A DNA stretch of 64,000 nt from Actinomycetota bacterium (GTDB taxonomy: Bacteria; Actinomycetota; Acidimicrobiia; Acidimicrobiales; MedAcidi-G1), in NCBI GenBank assembly GCA_014381745.1, contig JACNLA010000023.1:57070-121069 (forward strand). The letters are read 5' to 3'. Under the pieces are notes generated by a model. It was not told the origin of the DNA and searched no databases. It was given only the letters and a program-made list of their open reading frames with translations. This document shows, one piece after another, positions 34,705 through 42,793 of this stretch. Position numbers and translations under genes: made by a program. The number at the start of each line of letters is the position of its first letter. Position 1 is the first letter of the stretch.

Positions 34705-35015
34705 GCTCAGACACCTCTTCTGGTTGTTGTCTTGGTATCGGTGTTGCGGGCATTGCGGCCCATGGGACCCACCGGGACCGCCATTCAGCGGGGAATTTCC
34801 GGTGAGGATTTGTCGGCAGGGCGGTTCCGGCCCGGAGGACGGTTCGACGCAGGTTCCACTGGGTGGAAGAGGCACCGGCGCACAACCGACGGTGAAAGTC
34901 AGCGGGGATACGGGGGCAACGAGTTCTCGTCAACCCCCACCCGACGACACCGCCATTGTAGTGAAGCGGTAGAAGCCACCACAACCACCCTCTGCTCGAC
35001 AGCCGGTGGCGCTGT
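34705..35015 (-). other. intergenic region, probable long 5' leader of rho
   Basis: This is the only gene-free stretch over 300 bp. On the minus strand a candidate promoter (TTGTGG-N18-TACAAT) would start transcription near 34948 and leave a leader of about 245 nt before rho. No open frame with coding character was found. Several GC-rich hairpins are possible. Long leaders that allow Rho to attenuate its own transcription are known in other bacteria; here this is inference. Confidence 0.4.
34955..34984 (-). promoter_or_regulatory. candidate rho promoter
   Basis: TTGTGG (34984-34979) and TACAAT (34960-34955) on the minus strand with an 18-bp spacer. Confidence 0.45.
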
Positions 35016-35342
35016 TCAGCAGTTGATGAGTTCCGCTGCTGTTGCGAGGGCCTCGGGGCGTGCCGAGTACCAGATCCAGCGTCCCCGACGCTCCCGGTCA
35101 ACCAGGCCCGAGTCAAAGAGGACCTTCAGATGGTGGCTGACGGTTGGCTGGGACCGGCCCAGTGGTTCCACCAGGTCGCATGCGCATGATCCTCCCGGCT
35201 GGGAGGCGACGAGGCTGAACAGCCTGAGGCGGACAGGATCTCCCAGCACTGCGAACACAGCTGCGAGGCGATGGGCTGTCTCGTCGTCAAGTGCTGCTTC
35301 GGTGACCGGTGGGCAGCATGCAATGGCGGAGGGTGATTTCAT
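35016..35342 (-). CDS. arsR: ArsR-family metalloregulator
   Basis: A 108-residue winged-helix repressor of the ArsR/SmtB family. The DNA-recognition helix is in LGRSQPTVSHHLKVLFDSGLV. Cys pairs for As(III) sensing are in CACDLVE (the CxC of the alpha-3 type), plus ACCPP near the N-terminus and a C-terminal Cys. The ATG at 35342 is taken rather than 35351, because the latter lies inside the -10 hexamer TATAAT; the transcript would be leaderless. It is divergent from arsI with shared, interlocked promoters, and so should control arsI and itself. Confidence 0.92.
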   Translation of the reverse strand: MKSPSAIACCPPVTEAALDDETAHRLAAVFAVLGDPVRLRLFSLVASQPGGSCACDLVEPLGRSQPTVSHHLKVLFDSGLVDRERRGRWIWYSARPEALATAAELINC

Positions 35343-35344
35343 GG

Positions 35345-35373
35345 TTGACATTATATAGACGTACCTCTATATT
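35345..35373 (+). promoter_or_regulatory. arsI promoter
   Basis: TTGACA (35345-35350), 17-bp spacer, TATATT (35368-35373): nearly the sigma-70-type consensus. It is unusually strong for this window. Confidence 0.85.
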
Positions 35374-35378
35374 GGCAA
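35350..35378 (-). promoter_or_regulatory. arsR promoter
   Basis: On the minus strand TTGCCA (35378-35373), 17-bp spacer, TATAAT (35355-35350). The -10 ends 7 nt before the arsR ATG. It occupies almost the same bases as the divergent arsI promoter. Confidence 0.85.
35353..35372. promoter_or_regulatory. probable ArsR operator
   Basis: Inverted repeat ATATAGA-N6-TCTATAT lies within the spacers and -10 elements of both divergent promoters. One bound ArsR dimer could block both. Confidence 0.7.
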
Positions 35379-35424
35379 GTATCGATATATTGACCATTCG
35401 ACCCCATTGGGAGAAGACAACGAC

Positions 35425-35841
35425 ATGAGCCGACTACAGCTTGCAATCGACGTCAGCGACCTCGACAACGCCATCGACTTCTACACCCGCATGTTCGACA
35501 CCAAGCCTGCCAAGGTGCGTCCCGGCTACGCCAACTTCGCCATTGCCGACCCCCCTCTGAAGCTGGTGCTGTTCGAGGATGCCACTGGCGGAGGCACGCT
35601 CAACCACCTGGGAGTTGAGACAGAGACGAGCGCCGAGGTAGTCGCCGCAGAGGCACGCCTCTCCGCAGCCGGCCTCGAGACCACCGGCGTGGGCGACGCC
35701 ATGTGCTGCTACGCCGACAAGACCGAAACCTGGCTGGCAGGCCCCGACGACACCCGTTGGGAGTGGTACGTCAAGACCGGCGACAACGAACAGTTCGACG
35801 ACGTCAAGGTCGAGTACGACAAGCCCGGCTGCTGCAACTGA
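35425..35841 (+). CDS. arsI: ArsI/CadI-type metalloenzyme (C-As lyase family)
   Basis: A 138-residue vicinal-oxygen-chelate (glyoxalase fold) protein. ArsI is a non-haem iron dioxygenase that cleaves the C-As bond of methylarsenite and aromatic arsenicals; CadI is a related cadmium-induced protein. The metal ligands fit His61 (LNHLGVE) and a Glu in WEWY. The arsenical-binding vicinal cysteines are Cys94-Cys95 in AMCCYADKTETWL, as in ArsI, and the tail ends with another CC. GGGAG precedes the ATG. Control by the divergent arsR supports a role with arsenicals. Confidence 0.88.
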   Translation: MSRLQLAIDVSDLDNAIDFYTRMFDTKPAKVRPGYANFAIADPPLKLVLFEDATGGGTLNHLGVETETSAEVVAAEARLSAAGLETTGVGDAMCCYADKTETWLAGPDDTRWEWYVKTGDNEQFDDVKVEYDKPGCCN

Positions 35842-35855
35842 GCAAGCCGGGGTGC

Positions 35856-37004
35856 TCAGCCGGCCAGCAGGGTCGGCAACAGCCCGTGACCCGTTACCGG
35901 TGGCTCCACAGCCACCCCTGCCTCGGTAAACACCCCGCCCGGACCATCGGAGCGGGAATCGACCAGCATGTAGGGAACGGGGTCGGACGTGTGGGTCATG
36001 GTGGTCAGCGGGGTCCCGTGGTCGGGAAGCATCAGCAGACGCCAGGGCCCCATTGCATCAAGCCCGGGAATCAGGTCGGCGATGATGCGGCCGTCCCAGT
36101 TCTCCAGTGCCCTGACCTTCTCGGCGACATCGCCTGCGTGGCCAGCCTCGTCGGTCGCCTCAACGTGGATCACGAACAGGTCGAGGCCACCAGCCAACTC
36201 GGCAAGGGCGACATCGCGCTTTCCCTCGTAGTCGGTGTCATAACGACCGGTGGCGCCCGCGATATCGCAGATCTTCATGCCGCTCAGCATTCCGATTCCC
36301 CTCACGAGGTCGACCGCAGTGACCAGACCGGCCCTGACACCGTGGGTCTCCTGAAACGATGGAATCTGCGGTTGAAAACCCTGGCCCCACAGCCAGATCT
36401 GGGTCGCCTCCAGGTTGGAGGAGGCAAGAATGTCCCGTGAGGCATCCATCAGGTAGTTCAGCCGGGAGCCGGCCGGCCCGCCGGATAGCACCACCGGATC
36501 GCCGGTGAGATCGTGCGGCGGAGTGCAGTCGGCATCCACCCAGTCAGCCGGGGCGATCATCGAGTGCCTGAAGCTGATTCCCGGGTGGAAGGACACGCCG
36601 TCACGTCCCCCACCAAGCTCGGCGTCAATCCGGTTGATCACCTCGGCTGCATCTTCATCGGAGGGACTTCCGCCCGCGTAGTCGACCATGTTCCCGTCGA
36701 TGACGGTTACAAGGTTGCAGCGGAAAGCCACCTGATCGGGCCTCAGGGTCAGCCCCATCGCCGCAGCTTCGATGGGCGCCCTCCCGGTGTGGAAGGCACA
36801 CGGGTCGAAGCCCATGATCGACATGTTGCCCACGTCGCTGCTTGGGGGCATTCCCTCCGGGATGACAGCGGCACGGCCCACCACCGCACGGGCTGCCAGC
36901 GCATCCATGTGGGGCGTGTCAGCCGCCTCAAGCGGGGTCAGGCCGTCAAGCTCAGGCACCGGCAGGTCGGCACAGCCGTCGGGAACGCAGATCACGTACT
37001 TCAT
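35856..37004 (-). CDS. apgM: ApgM-like cofactor-independent phosphoglycerate mutase family protein (possible homoserine kinase)
   Basis: A 382-residue alkaline-phosphatase-superfamily protein of the archaeal-type iPGM (ApgM) family. The metal and phosphoryl-transfer site has VPDGCADLP near the N-terminus and SSDVGNMSIMGFDP with the catalytic Ser. HVEATDEAGHAGD and LPDHGTP hold the other metal ligands. By name it converts 3- to 2-phosphoglycerate. But it is the last gene of the argS-lysA-hom-thrC run, exactly where thrB (homoserine kinase) is usually found, and no thrB is visible. It is therefore a candidate for a non-orthologous homoserine kinase (inference). Confidence 0.85.
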   Translation of the reverse strand: MKYVICVPDGCADLPVPELDGLTPLEAADTPHMDALAARAVVGRAAVIPEGMPPSSDVGNMSIMGFDPCAFHTGRAPIEAAAMGLTLRPDQVAFRCNLVTVIDGNMVDYAGGSPSDEDAAEVINRIDAELGGGRDGVSFHPGISFRHSMIAPADWVDADCTPPHDLTGDPVVLSGGPAGSRLNYLMDASRDILASSNLEATQIWLWGQGFQPQIPSFQETHGVRAGLVTAVDLVRGIGMLSGMKICDIAGATGRYDTDYEGKRDVALAELAGGLDLFVIHVEATDEAGHAGDVAEKVRALENWDGRIIADLIPGLDAMGPWRLLMLPDHGTPLTTMTHTSDPVPYMLVDSRSDGPGGVFTEAGVAVEPPVTGHGLLPTLLAG

Positions 37005-37061
37005 GAAGGGAACATCCTGCCAGCAACAGATTCCAGATAGGCGGCCCCTACCGCTACCGGC

Positions 37062-38444
37062 TCAGACCGCACGGGCATGCTCTTCAACGAACGCCTCTAC
37101 AGCCTCAAGGTCGTTGGGAAGGTTGGTCATGCGCTCGGGACGGTCCAGGAGGTCGCCGAGGCGATCCGGGAGAGCGGGCCTCACACCTGTGGCCTTCTCG
37201 ACAGCATCGGGGAACTTGGCCGGGTGGGCGGTGGCCAGGGCAACCACCGGAACTCCGGATTCTCGCGGACATGTTCGGGCCGCCAGCACCCCCACAGCAC
37301 TGTGGGGGTCCAGCACGACACCGGACCGGTCGGCTTCGTCGGCAATGCACGCAAGGACCTGATCATCGTCAAAGCGCTCTCCCGACCAGCCCTCGGCCAG
37401 CGAGGCGTGCACCGCCCCATCTATTGCCACCGTGCCGTTCTCTCTGAAGGCCTCGAGGAGTCGGCCAACCGCAGCCCCGTCACGACCCTCCAGCTCGAAG
37501 AGCAGACGCTCCAGGTTGGACGAGACCTGGATGTCCATGCTGGGCGACAGGGTCGGTATGACCTGACGTGCCTCCAGATGCCCGTCGTTCAGGAAGCGGG
37601 TGAGGATGTCGTTGCGGTTGCTTCCGATGATCAGCCTCGAAATGTTGAGACCACCCAGCCGGGCAACATGACCGGCGAACACGTTTCCGAAGTTGCCCGT
37701 CGGAACGGCAAAGTCAACCGGTTGCCGACGGCCGCCAAGCCGCTCGGCCGCCACTACGTAGTAGACGATCTGGGCCATGACCCTCGCCCAGTTGATGGAG
37801 TTGACCGCTGAGAGGTTCATCCTGTCCCTGAACGGCTCGTCTCCGAACATGGCCTTGACCATGTCCTGGCAGTCGTCGAAGGTGCCGTCGAGTGCGACGT
37901 TGTGGACGTTGGTCGACTGCACGGTCGTCATCTGGCGACGCTGAACCTCGGTGACCCGACCAGCGGGGTGAAGTATCACTATGTCGACGTTCGGGCGATC
38001 GCGGCATGCCTCGATCGCCGCTGAACCGGTGTCGCCGGAGGTGGCTCCCACGATCGTCACCCGCTCACCACGACGGGTCAGCTCGTAGTCGAAGAGCCTG
38101 CCGACCAACTGCAGCGCAATGTCTTTGAACGCGAGGGTGGGCCCGTGGAACAACTCCATCAGGTGCAGCCCGCCACCCAGGTCCACCAGGGGAGCCACAT
38201 CGTCGGCGTCGAACACCGAGTAGGCATCGGAGACCATCTCAGCGAACGCGTCCTGGTCGATGCTCCCCTCTACGAACGGCGACATGACCTCCACGGCGGT
38301 CTCCACGTAGTCACGACTGCCGCCATCGGGGATCTGTGGCCAGCGCTCGGGAACGTAGAGGCCACCGTCGGACGCCAGCCCGACCAGCAGTGCATCGGCG
38401 AAGTCAAGGATCGGGGCCGCACCTCGGGTGCTCACGTACTGCAC
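37062..38444 (-). CDS. thrC: threonine synthase
   Basis: A 460-residue PLP enzyme that converts O-phosphohomoserine to threonine. The PLP lysine is Lys107 in GPTLAFKDIALQ. The N-terminal YVSTRG and the GATSGDTGSAAIEA phosphate-binding loop fit the longer (proteobacterial and fungal) threonine synthase class. GTG start, 15 nt after hom. Its substrate would come from the product of hom after phosphorylation by the still unidentified kinase. Confidence 0.96.
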   Translation of the reverse strand: MQYVSTRGAAPILDFADALLVGLASDGGLYVPERWPQIPDGGSRDYVETAVEVMSPFVEGSIDQDAFAEMVSDAYSVFDADDVAPLVDLGGGLHLMELFHGPTLAFKDIALQLVGRLFDYELTRRGERVTIVGATSGDTGSAAIEACRDRPNVDIVILHPAGRVTEVQRRQMTTVQSTNVHNVALDGTFDDCQDMVKAMFGDEPFRDRMNLSAVNSINWARVMAQIVYYVVAAERLGGRRQPVDFAVPTGNFGNVFAGHVARLGGLNISRLIIGSNRNDILTRFLNDGHLEARQVIPTLSPSMDIQVSSNLERLLFELEGRDGAAVGRLLEAFRENGTVAIDGAVHASLAEGWSGERFDDDQVLACIADEADRSGVVLDPHSAVGVLAARTCPRESGVPVVALATAHPAKFPDAVEKATGVRPALPDRLGDLLDRPERMTNLPNDLEAVEAFVEEHARAV

Positions 38445-38459
38445 GGGAATCCAGATCGG

Positions 38460-39758
38460 TCAGTCGCCGACGACGCGCAGCACGCTGCCGATGCTGCGAA
38501 CAGCATCAAGTTCCCCGAGACCTCTCAGGGTGGCCTGGAGGTCGCTTTCACGGGCCAGGTGGGTGATGAACCTGAGCTGCGCCTCGGCACCCAGCCCGAT
38601 CTGTTCCATGGACCTGATGGAGACGTCGTGCCCGCCGAATACAGCCGCCACGTCGGAGAGGACGCCGGGCCGGTCATCGACCTCGATGCTCAGGTAGTAG
38701 GCGGATTCGATGTCGCCGATCGGGGCGATTCGGACGTCGCTGAGCGCTCCGATCGGGGCACCATGGCCCCTTCGGAGGTTGCCAGCCGCATCTATGAGGT
38801 CTCCAAAGACTGCCGAGGCGGTCGGGCGGCCTCCGGCCCCCCGGCCGTAGAACATGAGCTCACCGACCGCTCCACCCTCGACGAACACGGCGTTGAAGCT
38901 GTCGTTCACGGCTGCAAGCGGATGATCCAGAGGCACGAGCGTCGGGTGCACCCGCACGCCGATCTCGACACCACCGTCAGCGGAGGTTTCGCGTTCGGCG
39001 ACCGCAAGCAGCTTGATGCAGTGCCCCATGGTTCGGGCAGCCTCGATGTCGTCGACGGTGATTCCTGAGATTCCCTCGTGGTAGACGTCGGCGGGGACCA
39101 CCCGGGCACCAAAGGCCAGGCTGGCGATGACCGCAGCCTTGGCTCCGGCATCGAATCCCTCAACGTCGGCGGTCGGGTCGCTCTCGGCGTAACCCAGATC
39201 CTGGGCCTCTGACAGGGCGTCGGCATACGTCGCCCCGTGATCAGACATCCTCGAGAGGATGAAGTTGGTCGTGCCGTTGACGATCCCCATTATCCGGGTG
39301 AGAGGCTCACCTGCCAGCGACTCGCGCAGGGGCCTCATGATCGGGATTGCACCCGCAACCGCAGCCTCGAACAGCAAATCGACCCCCGCCTCGGCCGCCG
39401 CCAGGTAGAGCTCCTCGCCATGGGTGGCAAGAAGTTCCTTGTTGGCGGTCACAACGGGCTTGCCTGAGGAGAGAGCGTCCAGAATCAGTTGGCGTGCCGG
39501 CTCGATTCCACCCATGACCTCGACGACCACGTCTATGTGGGGATCGTTGACCACCGCTGCGGCATCTGTCGTGAAGACATCTGCGGGGCACGAGACACCG
39601 CGGTCGACGGAGGCATCGCGCACTACAACCGCCGCCACCTCGAGGGTCAACCCGGTTCGGTCAGCTACAGCCATGCTCTGTTCGTGAACAAGGTTGACCA
39701 GGGCTGCTCCCACGTTCCCGCAGCCGAGCACGCCGACCCTGACATCTGTGGCTTCCAT
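38460..39758 (-). CDS. hom: homoserine dehydrogenase with ACT domain
   Basis: A 432-residue enzyme that reduces aspartate semialdehyde to homoserine. The NAD(P) motif is GVLGCGNVGAALV. VTANKELLATHG and GIVNGTTNFILSRM are catalytic-domain signatures, with the catalytic Lys in the SDPTADVEGFDAGAKA region. A C-terminal ACT domain (YYLSIEVDDRPGVLSDVAAVF) should bind threonine for feedback control. The ATG at 39758 lies 7 nt after a TACCGT -10 box; the longer frame has no support. Confidence 0.96.
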   Translation of the reverse strand: MEATDVRVGVLGCGNVGAALVNLVHEQSMAVADRTGLTLEVAAVVVRDASVDRGVSCPADVFTTDAAAVVNDPHIDVVVEVMGGIEPARQLILDALSSGKPVVTANKELLATHGEELYLAAAEAGVDLLFEAAVAGAIPIMRPLRESLAGEPLTRIMGIVNGTTNFILSRMSDHGATYADALSEAQDLGYAESDPTADVEGFDAGAKAAVIASLAFGARVVPADVYHEGISGITVDDIEAARTMGHCIKLLAVAERETSADGGVEIGVRVHPTLVPLDHPLAAVNDSFNAVFVEGGAVGELMFYGRGAGGRPTASAVFGDLIDAAGNLRRGHGAPIGALSDVRIAPIGDIESAYYLSIEVDDRPGVLSDVAAVFGGHDVSIRSMEQIGLGAEAQLRFITHLARESDLQATLRGLGELDAVRSIGSVLRVVGD

Positions 39759-39765
39759 CCGCTCC

Positions 39766-39771
39766 ACGGTA
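39766..39771 (-). promoter_or_regulatory. -10 element of hom (leaderless)
   Basis: TACCGT on the minus strand, 7 nt before the hom ATG, in the 43-nt gap after lysA. It suggests that hom-thrC-apgM can be made from an internal leaderless transcript. Confidence 0.4.
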
Positions 39772-39801
39772 CTGGTCCTTTGCCTACGTATCGGTGTGGT
39801 T

Positions 39802-41073
39802 TCAGGGCTCGCGACGGACCAGGTCCTCGAAGGTCTCGCGGGCCACGACCATGCGGGCCTCCCCCTCGGAGACAAACACCACTGCGGGACGCAGCACCTG
39901 GTTGTAGTTGGAACCCATCGAGTGCCCGTAGGCGCCGGTAACGGGCGTGGCTATCACGTCGCCGACAACAAGGTCGTCGGGCACGAAGCCCTCACGCACC
40001 AGCAGATCACCGGACTCGCAGTGCTTGCCGACGAGACGGATCGCCCGAGGCCTGTCAGCAGTTACTGCCCGTGGCAGAAACGTCTCGTACCCCGAGCCGT
40101 AAAGGACGGGGCGGGGGTTGTCGCTCATGCCACCATCCACGGCCACGTAGGTACGCAGGCCGGGAAGGTCCTTGACGGTTCCGACCGTGTAGAGCGTGAC
40201 CGCCGCAGAAGCAGCGATCGCCCTCCCGGGCTCGGCGGAAACCCTGGCGGTCACGCCGGCAGCCTCACAGACAGCCATGATCCCGTCAGCCCACTCGGTG
40301 ATCGTCGGAGCACTCTCACCTTCTACGTAGGCAACCCCCAGGCCACCACCTACCGAGAGTTCGGGCAGGCCGAACGGGTCGGCAAAGCCGGTCATGACCT
40401 CGACAGCGCGCGAGAACGCGCCCACCTCAAACACCTGGCTGCCGATGTGGAAGTGCAGGCCGACAAGGTTGACCGAGTCGGCGATGACGGCCCGTTCGAC
40501 AGCGGCGGTCGCCAGACCGGTCGAGACCGTGAAGCCGAACTTCGAATCGTCCTGGCCCGTTGAGATGAACTCGTGCGTGTGGGCTTCGACCCCCGGGGTG
40601 ATCCGCAGCATGATCCTTGGGACCACGCCCGTTTCAGCGTGCAGTGTGTCGAGGCGGTCCATCTCGTCAAAGGAGTCGACGACGATCGTCCTGACCCCTG
40701 CATTGATGGCCATCGCCAGCTCGGCCGCACTCTTGTTGTTGCCGTGCATCACGAGCCGATCGGCGGGGACGCCGGCGTGGAGCGCCATGTAGAGCTCGCC
40801 TCCGGTGGAGACGTCGATGTGCATGCCCTCCTCGTGGGCGAGCTTCGCCATGGCCGTGCAGAGGAACGCCTTGCCGGCATAGGCGACCCCGTCGCCGAAT
40901 GCGGCGACAGCCTCCCTGCACCTGGACCGGAGGTGGCCCTCGTCGTACACGAACAGTGGCGTGCCGAACTGGTCTGCAAGGTCGACGAGGTCGCAACCGC
41001 CGATTGACGCCCTCCCGTCATCGGCGACGGTGATCGTGTCAGGGAGCAATTCGATGGGTATGGGTCCGGCCAT
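39802..41073 (-). CDS. lysA: diaminopimelate decarboxylase
   Basis: A 423-residue PLP enzyme that makes L-lysine from meso-diaminopimelate. The PLP lysine is Lys68 in GVAYAGKAFLC. HFHIGSQV, then SVGGGLGVAY and EPGRAI bind PLP phosphate. CESGDLL carries the active-site Cys of the partner subunit. The ATG at 41073 shares its A with the argS stop (TGATG), so translation is coupled to argS. The argS-lysA-hom-thrC order is classical for actinobacteria. Confidence 0.97.
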   Translation of the reverse strand: MAGPIPIELLPDTITVADDGRASIGGCDLVDLADQFGTPLFVYDEGHLRSRCREAVAAFGDGVAYAGKAFLCTAMAKLAHEEGMHIDVSTGGELYMALHAGVPADRLVMHGNNKSAAELAMAINAGVRTIVVDSFDEMDRLDTLHAETGVVPRIMLRITPGVEAHTHEFISTGQDDSKFGFTVSTGLATAAVERAVIADSVNLVGLHFHIGSQVFEVGAFSRAVEVMTGFADPFGLPELSVGGGLGVAYVEGESAPTITEWADGIMAVCEAAGVTARVSAEPGRAIAASAAVTLYTVGTVKDLPGLRTYVAVDGGMSDNPRPVLYGSGYETFLPRAVTADRPRAIRLVGKHCESGDLLVREGFVPDDLVVGDVIATPVTGAYGHSMGSNYNQVLRPAVVFVSEGEARMVVARETFEDLVRREP

Positions 41074-42704
41074 CAGGTGTCCCCGTCCTCTTCTCGCCAC
41101 ATCTCCTCGGGCGCTCCGACCCCAAGCAGGTCCAGGGCCACGACGAGGCCGACCCGGACTCCCTCGACCAGCCACAGTCGGGCCTGGGAGAGGTCCTCGT
41201 CGATGCCGTCACCGATGACCCGGCAGTCGTGGTAGAAGCCGTGGAATGCCGACGCAATCTCCCTCACCCAGGTTGTGATCTGGTGCGGCGCCCGCTCGCG
41301 GCAGGCACGTAGGACCGTGTCGGGCAGCTCATGGACCGCCCGGAGAAGGGCCAGCTCACGCTGGTGTCCAAGTAGGGAGAGGTTGACACCGTCTATCGGG
41401 GCCCGTTCAATCCCGGATCGAGCGGCGCGCCCCACGATGGAGTGGATACGTGCGTGCGCGTACTGCACGTAGAACACGGGGTTCTCGTTGACCTGGCTGG
41501 AAACCAGGTCCAGGTCGAAGGTCTGCTGTGAGTCGACCGACAGCAACAGGTAGGTGAAGCGGGCGGCATCGGCGCCGACCTCGTCGACAACCTCGGCCAA
41601 CTCGACCATCTCGCCTGTGCGCTTGGAGAGCCGCACCTCTTCTCCCCCGCGCTGGAGGCTGACCATCTGGGTGATGGCGACCTGCAACTCGGAGGGGTCG
41701 TGCCCCAGCGCATGCATTGCGGACTGCATGCGTGCGACGTAGCCGTGGTGGTCGGCCCCCCACACGTTTACGAGCCTGTCGGCACGCTGAAATTTGTCGC
41801 GGTGGTAGGCCACGTCGGGCAGCAGGTAGGTGAACTGGCCATCGGACTTGACGAGCACTCGATCCTTGTCGTCTCCGTGGTCACTGCTCCGCAACCAGGT
41901 GGCACCATCGTGTTCATACACGGCGTTCTGTGTCCGGAGGTCCGACATGACCTCGTCAATGGCACCTGATTCGATCATCGACCTCTCGCTGAACCAGGAG
42001 TCGAAGTGGATGCCCAGGCTCTCGAGGACGCTTCTCTGATCGGCGAGAGCCCTCTCGTAACCCCACTCCAACGGGTCGACCCCATCGGGCATCTCGCCCG
42101 CCCAGTCACGGATGTACTGCCCGTGGTAACCACCTTCTGGCACATCGCCGCCCGCGGCCACAGCGGCAAGGGAATCTGCAAAGAGCTGCATCTGGGTGCC
42201 GCGGTCGTTGATGTAGAACTCGCGGGTCACCTTGTGGCCACAGCGGCTGTAGAGCCTTGCCACCGAGTCGCCGTAGCACGCCCCCCGCCCATGGCCGGCG
42301 TGTAGTGGCCCGGTCGGGTTGGCGCTGACGAACTCGACCATGACCGACTTGTCTCCACCGACGGTGTGTGAGGCCCAGCCAGCGGTTCCTGCAGTGACCA
42401 CATCAACAAGGACGTCGTGCAACCACGAGTCGGCGAGGCGGAAGTTGACGAACCCGGGGCCTGCCACCTCGACGGCCGTTACGTGCGGCGGCGGTGAGGC
42501 CTCGAGGGCCTCAGCCAGGGCAGTACCCAGCTCGCGTGGGTTGCGACCCGCTGCCTTGGCAGAGGCCAGGGCGGCGTTGGTGGACCAGTCGCCGTGCTCA
42601 GGGTTGGCTGGCCGTTCAAGGTTGACCTCGGCCGGTGGAGGGTCGACGCCCAGGTCGGCCAGCGCGGACCGTACCGATTCGATGAGGATGTCGCGAACGT
42701 CCAT
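41073..42704 (-). CDS. argS: arginyl-tRNA synthetase
   Basis: A 543-residue class I synthetase. The N-terminal Add1 domain spans about residues 1-100. The HIGH motif is in ANPTGPLHAGHGR. The KMSKS position is replaced by VRLSKRTGEMV, as in many ArgRS. The C-terminal anticodon-binding domain follows YVQYAHARIHSI. ATG at 42704. It heads the amino acid cluster and is 89 nt from the preceding gene. Confidence 0.97.
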   Translation of the reverse strand: MDVRDILIESVRSALADLGVDPPPAEVNLERPANPEHGDWSTNAALASAKAAGRNPRELGTALAEALEASPPPHVTAVEVAGPGFVNFRLADSWLHDVLVDVVTAGTAGWASHTVGGDKSVMVEFVSANPTGPLHAGHGRGACYGDSVARLYSRCGHKVTREFYINDRGTQMQLFADSLAAVAAGGDVPEGGYHGQYIRDWAGEMPDGVDPLEWGYERALADQRSVLESLGIHFDSWFSERSMIESGAIDEVMSDLRTQNAVYEHDGATWLRSSDHGDDKDRVLVKSDGQFTYLLPDVAYHRDKFQRADRLVNVWGADHHGYVARMQSAMHALGHDPSELQVAITQMVSLQRGGEEVRLSKRTGEMVELAEVVDEVGADAARFTYLLLSVDSQQTFDLDLVSSQVNENPVFYVQYAHARIHSIVGRAARSGIERAPIDGVNLSLLGHQRELALLRAVHELPDTVLRACRERAPHQITTWVREIASAFHGFYHDCRVIGDGIDEDLSQARLWLVEGVRVGLVVALDLLGVGAPEEMWREEDGDT

Positions 42705-42793
42705 TGGGCTGGTCCAGCGGGCAGGTGGCGGTACCGGCGGATCGCCGGCAGGATCGCCCCGATGCTACCGGGTGGGCCCGGTGCGCCTGAGCC

